From assembly GCA_963805495.1 (NCBI GenBank), contig CAWDUQ010000004.1, forward strand, positions 806,001-870,000: a stretch of DNA of 64,000 nt, read 5' to 3'. Shown here one piece after another: positions 57,083 through 64,000 of this stretch. The position numbers and the translations under genes are program-made. This DNA is from DAHUXD01 sp963805495 (GTDB lineage Bacteria > Acidobacteriota > Thermoanaerobaculia > UBA5066 > Gp7-AA6). The notes beneath the pieces were generated by a model, which did not search any database, was not told the DNA's origin, and saw only the letters and a program-made list of their open reading frames with translations. Each line of letters opens with the position of its first letter. The first letter of the stretch is position 1.

Positions 57083-59854
57083 CTAGAACACCTTGAGCAG
57101 CTGCACGTTGATCGTGAAGCCGTGGACGCCCCTCGCGACGACGGGGTACCCGGCGTCGGCGCGGACGCGCGTGCCGTCCCAGGGCCCGTTGAACGACGTG
57201 GTGACTCCGATGCCCGAGTAGTAGGCGTTGTTGTCGCCCGCGGACCGGTTCGTCACGACGGCCTGGGCGTATTCGATCTCGAACCGAAGGATCTCCTGGA
57301 TGTTGATGCCGTAGGAGATGATCGCCTCGTACGCGCGGTCGGCGAGCACGGTGCCGCTCGGGAACCCGGTCAGGGAATTCGTCGAGAAGGGCCCGAAGTC
57401 CCACTGCGACCAGCGGTCGAGGTCCTGGCCGTCGAGATACGAGAGCTTGACGAGAAGCTTCCGGAAGTTCGCGAAATAGAAGCCCTTCGTCAGCTCGACG
57501 GAGTATTTCCAGTAGTCCTTCTGGGTCGGTTCGTAGGTGAAGAACTCGGGGTCGCCCCAGGGCTCCCACTTCTGTCGCGAATAGTAGCCGCCGTTGGCCG
57601 AGACGTTGTAGCCGTCCTCGCTCCAGTTGAGCCGCAGGCCCGCCCCGAGCGTGAAGGTGTCGACGGGCACGACGAACTCGGGCGAGGTGTCGTTGGTCGT
57701 CTTGTAGCCGTCGTACGTCGACGAAAGGATGAGGGACGCCTTCAGATACGGACCCAGCGGGTGGCCCATGTTGAGCGCGAGGTTCTCGGGCAGGTGCTTG
57801 ACGGACCCCGACTTGAACTCGATGCCGTGCCGGTACTCGGTTTCGACGAAGGGGATCGCGACGCCGAAGGCGTCCATCCCGAGGTCGAAATGGGTCCCCA
57901 GGAAAGACGGGTCCGTGTAGTTGGCGAAGAGAATCGAGCCGAAGAAGAAGACCGACAGCTGCTTGTTCTTCCCCCACATGTCGAAGTTGAAGTACTGGAG
58001 GCCGAGCAGGGGGAAGGGGTAGTCCTGGCCCCTCTGGTAGAAGGCGCCCACGACGCCGATGAGGCTCTTGCGGGTCAGCTTGTTCTCGACCTGGCGCCCG
58101 TCCGGCTTTGCGGGATCGGGGATCAGGTAGCGCAGCCCGTCGTCGGTGTCGCGAACCATCTGGGACTTGGAGGCGTAGGCTTCCTTCAGGCGTTCCGCGT
58201 AGTCCGCGGGGTCGAGCCGGACGTTGGCCATGGTGACCTTGCGCTCGATCGCGGTCGTGCGCCCGGCCGTCGAGAAGACCTGCTGGCCCCGGATCTCGAG
58301 GGGAAGCACGACGCCCGGGTGGCCCGGCACGTCCCGGTAGTACTCGGTCTGCACGTTCGACAGCGTGTCGCCCTTGAGATTGAGCTGGATCGACTCGCGA
58401 CGCAGAAGGGCGAAGGTCACCCGGTCGATCCACGCGGTGCCGCGATAGATCGGTTTGTCTCCGACGGTCGACTGCGGGCGGAAATCGATCCGGTAGGCAG
58501 GCCGGCCGTCGACCGTGGTCTCTCCCTCGAGCTCGTACTGGTAGTCCTCCGTCAGCCGGATGTCGAGGGGCAGCGTCGTGACCTTGTCGGGCTGCAGGAT
58601 CGGCAGCTTGGGGATCGTGCGGCCCTTCCAGCGGACGCCGTTGAGGTAGAACTCTTCCCAGGCCCAATCGGGGGCCTGTCCCCGCTCGAAGAAATACGGG
58701 CCGCGGATCGTCAGATCCAGGCTGCCCGGCAGCGAGGCGACCCGGAAACGAAGGGACGAGTCCATCAGCGCCGTGTACGTGCGGATCTTCTCGCGCTGGC
58801 CGGCCTCCCACGCGCGCTCCCGCGCGACGATCTCGTTGGCCGTGAGGCCCCGAATCGCGCCGACGTCGACCGCCGTCTTCGTCTCGCCGCCGGCGCGGGC
58901 CGCCGGCGTGAGAACGACCGCGAGCGGGCCGCGCGAGAGGTCGAGCGTGAGGACGGGCGCTTCCTTCAGCTCGAAGTCGCGGCGGACGCCGCTCGCAAGG
59001 TTCTCGACCGCCGCTTTCTCGAAGGGCCCGCCGGAGAGCGCGATGCGCGCCTCGCCCGACGGATCCTGCGGCAGGAACAGGATCGGGGTGAAGGCTTTGG
59101 CATCGAAATAACGCAGCACCGGGGCGGTCGAGCCGTCGCGGCGCGTCCGCGTCGTCGCGGTCGGGTCGGGCGAAACGTCTCCCGTGAAATATCTCTGGAG
59201 GCGAGACAGCGCGGCCGCGTCGGCTTCCGTGACGGCGCGCCCACCGGAGGAGACGGCGACGAGCGTCGCGGCGGGCGTCGACTGGAGCGCGGCGAGAACC
59301 GCGGCGATCGGTGAAACCGCGTCCGAGGCCGACGCGAGCACCCACGCCGGGCGCGTCAGATCGGCCGGGAGCCGGCCGCCGGGCTCGAGGACGAGCGCGT
59401 CGATGTAGGCCGCGACCTCCTCGTCGACCTCCGGCGGAAGGGGCTCGGCGCGGTCGAGCCCGATCCGTCCCTCGAGCGACGCGGCGCGGAAGGACGACGC
59501 GAGGCGCTTGATCGCGTAGACGGTGCGCTCGATCTCGTCGGCCGGGATCTGGAGGATCAGCGCGGGGGACGCACTCGCGGTGGTGAGCCGGGCCGCCGCG
59601 TCGTCGATCTCCGCGTCGGTCAGGGCGGCGAGCGAGAGCTCGACGACGCAGCCCGCAGCGCCGGCGTTGTCGGGCCGCTTCTCGGTCAGCGGCAGGAGGC
59701 CGAGAGCCGCACCGGGCGCCGGCTTTCCGCACGATTCGCCGGGCCGCTCGAGGGCGAGCTTCAGGGGCTCGGCGGCCCGGGACGGCGCGGCCGCCGCGAG
59801 CAAAAGAAAAGCGCCCGCGAGGAGGCGGGCGCTCGGAATCAATCTCATCGTCAT
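57083..59854 (-). CDS. Predicted outer-membrane beta-barrel protein
   Basis: A 923-residue protein with a signal peptide (LLAGAFLLLAAAAPSRAAEP). The first 370 residues I do not recognise. A middle region (about 370-540) has a LolA/outer-membrane-protein-like beta-sheet, including YQYELEGETTVDGRPAYRIDF. From about 600 on, alternating polar/hydrophobic strands with aromatic girdles form a barrel, ending in VQLLKVF with a terminal Phe as BAM substrates require. A TACTGT box lies 8 nt before the ATG at 59854. Function unknown. Confidence 0.68.
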   Translation of the reverse strand: MTMRLIPSARLLAGAFLLLAAAAPSRAAEPLKLALERPGESCGKPAPGAALGLLPLTEKRPDNAGAAGCVVELSLAALTDAEIDDAAARLTTASASPALILQIPADEIERTVYAIKRLASSFRAASLEGRIGLDRAEPLPPEVDEEVAAYIDALVLEPGGRLPADLTRPAWVLASASDAVSPIAAVLAALQSTPAATLVAVSSGGRAVTEADAAALSRLQRYFTGDVSPDPTATTRTRRDGSTAPVLRYFDAKAFTPILFLPQDPSGEARIALSGGPFEKAAVENLASGVRRDFELKEAPVLTLDLSRGPLAVVLTPAARAGGETKTAVDVGAIRGLTANEIVARERAWEAGQREKIRTYTALMDSSLRFRVASLPGSLDLTIRGPYFFERGQAPDWAWEEFYLNGVRWKGRTIPKLPILQPDKVTTLPLDIRLTEDYQYELEGETTVDGRPAYRIDFRPQSTVGDKPIYRGTAWIDRVTFALLRRESIQLNLKGDTLSNVQTEYYRDVPGHPGVVLPLEIRGQQVFSTAGRTTAIERKVTMANVRLDPADYAERLKEAYASKSQMVRDTDDGLRYLIPDPAKPDGRQVENKLTRKSLIGVVGAFYQRGQDYPFPLLGLQYFNFDMWGKNKQLSVFFFGSILFANYTDPSFLGTHFDLGMDAFGVAIPFVETEYRHGIEFKSGSVKHLPENLALNMGHPLGPYLKASLILSSTYDGYKTTNDTSPEFVVPVDTFTLGAGLRLNWSEDGYNVSANGGYYSRQKWEPWGDPEFFTYEPTQKDYWKYSVELTKGFYFANFRKLLVKLSYLDGQDLDRWSQWDFGPFSTNSLTGFPSGTVLADRAYEAIISYGINIQEILRFEIEYAQAVVTNRSAGDNNAYYSGIGVTTSFNGPWDGTRVRADAGYPVVARGVHGFTINVQLLKVF

Positions 59855-59862
59855 CGGGAACG

Positions 59863-59868
59863 ACAGTA
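59863..59868 (-). promoter_or_regulatory. -10 box, leaderless start of outer-membrane protein gene
   Basis: TACTGT, ending 8 nt before the ATG at 59854. It lies in the 49-nt gap after recA. Confidence 0.45.
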
Positions 59869-59903
59869 AAGCAAAGGTTGTTCCCGATTCTCCCTTTGGA
59901 CGG

Positions 59904-60989
<1,086 letters not shown>

Positions 60990-61019
60990 GTCCTCACCTT
61001 TCTGGATGGAAGAGAAACT

Positions 61020-61042
61020 CCGCGCGATTCCGCGCGATTATA
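61020..61042 (-). promoter_or_regulatory. recA promoter -10 with a tandem 10-bp repeat
   Basis: A perfect TATAAT (61042-61037) directs recA. Overlapping its end is a perfect tandem repeat of AATCGCGCGG (61039-61030 and 61029-61020), covering the expected transcription start. This is where an SOS operator would sit. It does not look like the known LexA boxes of E. coli or Bacillus. Confidence 0.5.
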
Positions 61043-61070
61043 GACTTCGGAAGAGGCACCGCAGGACGCG

Positions 61071-61613
61071 ATGAGGACACACGGATCTTCTCTCCGGCAC
61101 GACCCGGTGTCAATGTCGCAGGCCCGCCGCGCCTTTGCCGCGCGGCCCTTCGCCGCGTTTCTCGCCACCGGCTTCGGCGCGGGGCTTTCGCCGGTCGCGC
61201 CGGGCACCGCCGGCTCGCTCGTCGGCCTCGCCGCCGCCTGGCTTCTCGCGTCCCACGGGTCGATTGTCGGCTCACCGGTCGGACTCTTGATGTCCGGGCT
61301 CGCGGTCGGGCTCGTCGGCGTCGCCGTTTCGGGACCGGTCGCCCGGGCGCTCGAGTCCGAGGACCCGGGCTGCATCGTGATCGACGAGATCGCCGGCCAG
61401 CTCGTCGCCTGCGCGGGCGCGGTCCTCGTCGCCGGCGCGCCCCTCTGGTCCTGGGCCGCGTCGTTTCTCCTCTTTCGCGTCTTCGACATCCTCAAGCCCC
61501 TCGGGATCGGGCGGCTCCAGCGCCTCCCGGGAGGGTGGGGAGTCGTCGCCGACGACCTCCTCGGCGGGCTCTACGCCGCGGGCCTTCTGGCGATCGCGTC
61601 CCGATGGGCTTGA
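61071..61613 (+). CDS. pgpA: Phosphatidylglycerophosphatase A
   Basis: A 180-residue membrane phosphatase making phosphatidylglycerol. GFGAGLSPVAPGTAGSL, the metal-binding DPGCIVIDEIAGQ, and DILKPLGIGRLQRLPGGWGVVADD are PgpA signatures. Three to four hydrophobic helices. ATG 61071 has AGGA upstream; an internal ATG at 61113 is an alternative that drops a 14-residue non-conserved lead. It overlaps murB by 10 nt. Confidence 0.92.
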   Translation: MRTHGSSLRHDPVSMSQARRAFAARPFAAFLATGFGAGLSPVAPGTAGSLVGLAAAWLLASHGSIVGSPVGLLMSGLAVGLVGVAVSGPVARALESEDPGCIVIDEIAGQLVACAGAVLVAGAPLWSWAASFLLFRVFDILKPLGIGRLQRLPGGWGVVADDLLGGLYAAGLLAIASRWA

Positions 61614-62506
61614 GCCCCGAGCTCGCGCCCGAGGAGGGCTCGGTCGCCCGCGAGGAGCCCCTTTCCCGACACACGACCTGGCGGATCGGCGGGCCGGCGC
61701 GCTTCTTCTGCCGCGTGAAGACGGAGGCGGGGCTCGCCCGCCTTCTGGCCGGGGCCTCCCGCGGCGGCGAGCCGCTCGCGATCCTGGGGATGGGCTCGAA
61801 CATCCTCGTCGACGACGCGGGCTTTCCCGGCTACGTACTGAGGCTCGAGGGAGACTTTCTGAAGGTCGAGATCGAGGGCGAGACGGTCCGGGCGGGCGGA
61901 GGAGCGGCGCTCGGCGGGGTGTGCGCCGCGGCGGCGCGCGCCGGGCTCACCGGCCTCGAGGCGATCTCCGGCATCCCCTCCTCGATCGGCGGCGCCGTCC
62001 GGATCAACGCCGGCGCCTACGGCGGGGAGATCTTCGACGTGCTCGAGACCCTGCGCCTCGTCTCGCGCGCCGGAGAGAGCCGCTCCGTGGCCGCTTCGGA
62101 GGTCCCGCACGGATACCGCTCCTCGGGACTCATCGCGACGGGCGAGATCGTCAGTCTGGCGGTGCTGAAGCTCGCGCGTTCTCCGCGCGATCAGATCGAG
62201 GCGAAGACCCGGGCGGTGGCGGAAAAGCGGCGGGGCGCCCTGCCCTCCGAGCCCAACGCGGGCAGCGTCTTCAAGAACCCCGAGGGCGATTACGCGGGGC
62301 GGCTGATCGAGGCCTGCGGCCTGAAGGGCGAGCGGGAGGGCGGCGCGCTCATCTCGCCGCGTCACGCCAATGTGATCGTGAACACCGGCGGCGCCCGGGC
62401 CGAGGACGTCCTCGTCCTGATGCGGAAGATGAGGGACGCGGTCCGGGCGAAGTTCGGGGTTACCCTGTTGCCCGAAGTGGAAATGCTGGGCGTGAAGTGG
62501 GAGTGA
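61604..62506 (+). CDS. murB: UDP-N-acetylenolpyruvoylglucosamine reductase
   Basis: A 300-residue flavoenzyme that reduces UDP-GlcNAc-enolpyruvate to UDP-MurNAc. HTTWRIGGPARFF is the N-terminal block. FAD-binding GMGSNILVDDAGFPG and GIPSSIGGAVRINAGAYGGEI follow. The proton donor Ser is in GSVFKNP, and the active Glu in LLPEVEMLG. The shorter length fits type II MurB without the extra loop. ATG 61604 overlaps pgpA by 10 nt. Confidence 0.95.
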   Translation: MGLSPELAPEEGSVAREEPLSRHTTWRIGGPARFFCRVKTEAGLARLLAGASRGGEPLAILGMGSNILVDDAGFPGYVLRLEGDFLKVEIEGETVRAGGGAALGGVCAAAARAGLTGLEAISGIPSSIGGAVRINAGAYGGEIFDVLETLRLVSRAGESRSVAASEVPHGYRSSGLIATGEIVSLAVLKLARSPRDQIEAKTRAVAEKRRGALPSEPNAGSVFKNPEGDYAGRLIEACGLKGEREGGALISPRHANVIVNTGGARAEDVLVLMRKMRDAVRAKFGVTLLPEVEMLGVKWE

Positions 62507-62592
62507 AAGAAGGGCTGCCACAAGGGCTGCCCCTACGAACGAAGGCCGCGGGGAGACTTTTCCCCGGTCGTAGGGGCGGGGGTGACCGCCGG
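62505..62592. repeat. BIME-like pair of inverted REP elements
   Basis: A 34-nt element (62538-62505, minus strand) matches copy A at 38079 in 28 of 34 positions. A second, partial copy faces it at 62568-62590. Their outer GCCCCTACGA and TCGTAGGGGC arms pair perfectly, and GGGGA/TCCCC pair inside. It starts at the murB stop codon, filling most of the gap before manC. Confidence 0.6.
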
Positions 62593-62663
62593 CCGCCGGC
62601 CGGCGTTGCCTACTGTTCGTGGGCTTGCCTTCGGGGGTCGGCTTGTCCCCGCCCGGTCGACCC

Positions 62664-63616
62664 ATGAGGATCCTCCTCATGGCCGGCGGCGGCGGAACGC
62701 GGCTCTGGCCCCTCTCGACGGAGGCCCGGCCCAAGCAGTTCCTGCCGCTCCTTTCCGACAAGAGCCTTCTCGCCGAAACCCACGCGAGGGTCGGGCCGCT
62801 CTCGCGGGACATCTGGGCGGCGACCTCCGCGAGGCATGCCGCGCTGGTCGCGGCCGAGCTTCCGGACCTGCCGTCTCCCCGCATCCTCGAGGAGCCCGTC
62901 CGGCGCAACTCGGGTCCCGCGATACTCGCGGCCGCCGCGCGGTTCGCCGCCGACGGGGATCCCGTCACCGCGACGGTCCCCACGGACCAGACCGTGCGCG
63001 ACGACGAGGCGTTCCGTCGCGCGCTCTCCGCGGCCGAGCGGGAGGCGGACGGCGCTTCGGTCGTGATCCTCGCCGTTGCCCCGACCCGCGCCGAAACGGA
63101 TTTCGGGTACATCGAGGTGCGGGACGGAGCGGTCGTTCGCTTCGTCGAGAAGCCGGACCGTGAAAACGCCCGCGCGCTCGCTTCCTCCGGCCGCCACCTC
63201 TGGAACGCCGGCATCTTCGTCTTCCGGCCCTCGCGCCTGCTCGCCGAGGCGCGCCGCGTCGCGGGGGAGCTTCTCGCGGGCGTCGAGCGCTTCGTCGAGA
63301 GCGGCGCGACGTCCGACTACGCCGCCCTTCCCGACATCTCGTTCGACTTTGCCGTCATGGAACGGGCCTCGGGGGTGCGCGCCGTTCCCCTCGACGCGGG
63401 CTGGAGCGACGTCGGAACCTGGCGCTCGGTCCGCGACCTGCGCGGCGCCGCCGCCGACGGGAACCTCGTCCTCTCCGACGTCCCGGTGCTCGCGCCCGGA
63501 GTGCGCGACACGGCCATCGTGTCCGGCGAGGAGGGCCTTCTCGTGATGCCGTTCGAGCGCGAGACGGAGCTCCGGGCGGCCGTCGCCCGGCTCAGGGAGG
63601 GGGAGCCTTCCCGCCG

Positions 63617-63620
<4 letters not shown>
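62664..63620 (+). CDS. manC: Mannose-1-phosphate guanylyltransferase
   Basis: A 318-residue nucleotidyltransferase that makes GDP-mannose. MRILLMAGGGGTRLWPLST is the GTP-binding signature; ARPKQFL is the second block. FVEKPD, WNAGIFVF and DAGWSDVGTW are diagnostic. It lacks the C-terminal isomerase domain of bifunctional ManC proteins. The upstream gap holds a REP pair. The MoxR gene overlaps its stop (ATGA). Confidence 0.94.

Positions 63621-64000
<380 letters not shown>

Noticed and set aside
57012..59732. A 906-codon minus-strand open frame in another register
   Set aside because: Same strand as the outer-membrane protein but out of frame; Arg/Pro-rich with no signal peptide or motif.

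Overview
The window is a GC-rich stretch (about 70% G+C by eye) of a bacterial chromosome, densely packed with genes on both strands. It has the genes of a diderm (Gram-negative) cell: Kdo synthesis (kdsA, kdsB, kdsC and a KpsF/KdsD isomerase), an LpxH-type lipid A hydrolase, an Mla-type lipid ABC transporter, a LolA-like chaperone and a predicted outer-membrane barrel. FG-GAP/ASPIC proteins, a multihaem cytochrome with TPRs, a TMTC-like TPR membrane protein, an SLH-domain surface protein and a TPR/sigma-54 regulator point to Acidobacteriota or a close relative (perhaps a Thermoanaerobaculia-like lineage). That assignment is inference. I see no rRNA, tRNA, CRISPR array, transposase or prophage.

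Layout. 1-4490 (minus): mlaE-mlaF-mlaD, UDP-glucuronate 4-epimerase and the start of UDP-glucose dehydrogenase. 4577-12708 (plus): acyltransferase, Mrp ATPase, macro domain protein, two FG-GAP proteins (the first broken by a 1-nt frameshift) and a rhomboid protease. 12696-20282 (minus): DoxX, two GNAT acetyltransferases, a third FG-GAP/ASPIC lipoprotein, a sulfatase and a pentahaem cytochrome. 20357-29954 (plus): lpxH, aroA, a 1310-residue sigma-54 activator, sdaAB-sdaAA and a TMTC-like protein. 29806-35927 (minus): DUF2062, thiL, lon, hsp20, nrdR and a flippase-like membrane protein. 36138-39714 (plus): a modular secreted protein with a clear terminator, a Rieske oxygenase and a possible ankyrin remnant. 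39695-41323 (minus) ctpA; 41427-43281 (plus) tatA-tatC-B3/B4 protein. 43262-44730 (minus) kdsC-kpsF; 44796-46089 (plus) DedA-rhodanese and a small exported protein; 46118-49390 (minus) pyrG-kdsA and kdsB. 49429-61000: a short membrane-anchored protein, TPR protein, prenyl synthase, YajQ, purH-lolA, SLH surface protein, outer-membrane protein and recA. 61071-64000 (plus): pgpA, murB, manC and the start of a MoxR ATPase.

Two observations stand out. First, the rhodanese domain after DedA has an in-frame TGA exactly where its family has the second Cys of a CxC motif. The frame stays open past it to a stop that overlaps the next start codon, and a SECIS-like hairpin follows the TGA: a selenoprotein candidate, although a 1-nt frameshift also separates it from DedA. 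Second, fifteen genes that begin transcription units have a TAnnnT -10 box 6-12 nt (mostly 6-9 nt) before the start codon and no ribosome binding site, which points to widespread leaderless transcription. Genes with good ribosome binding sites (recA, tatA, the sulfatase) have their -10 boxes further away. Within operons, ATGA/GTGA/TTGA overlaps are the rule, and one apparent CTGA overlap suggests a CTG start for kdsA.
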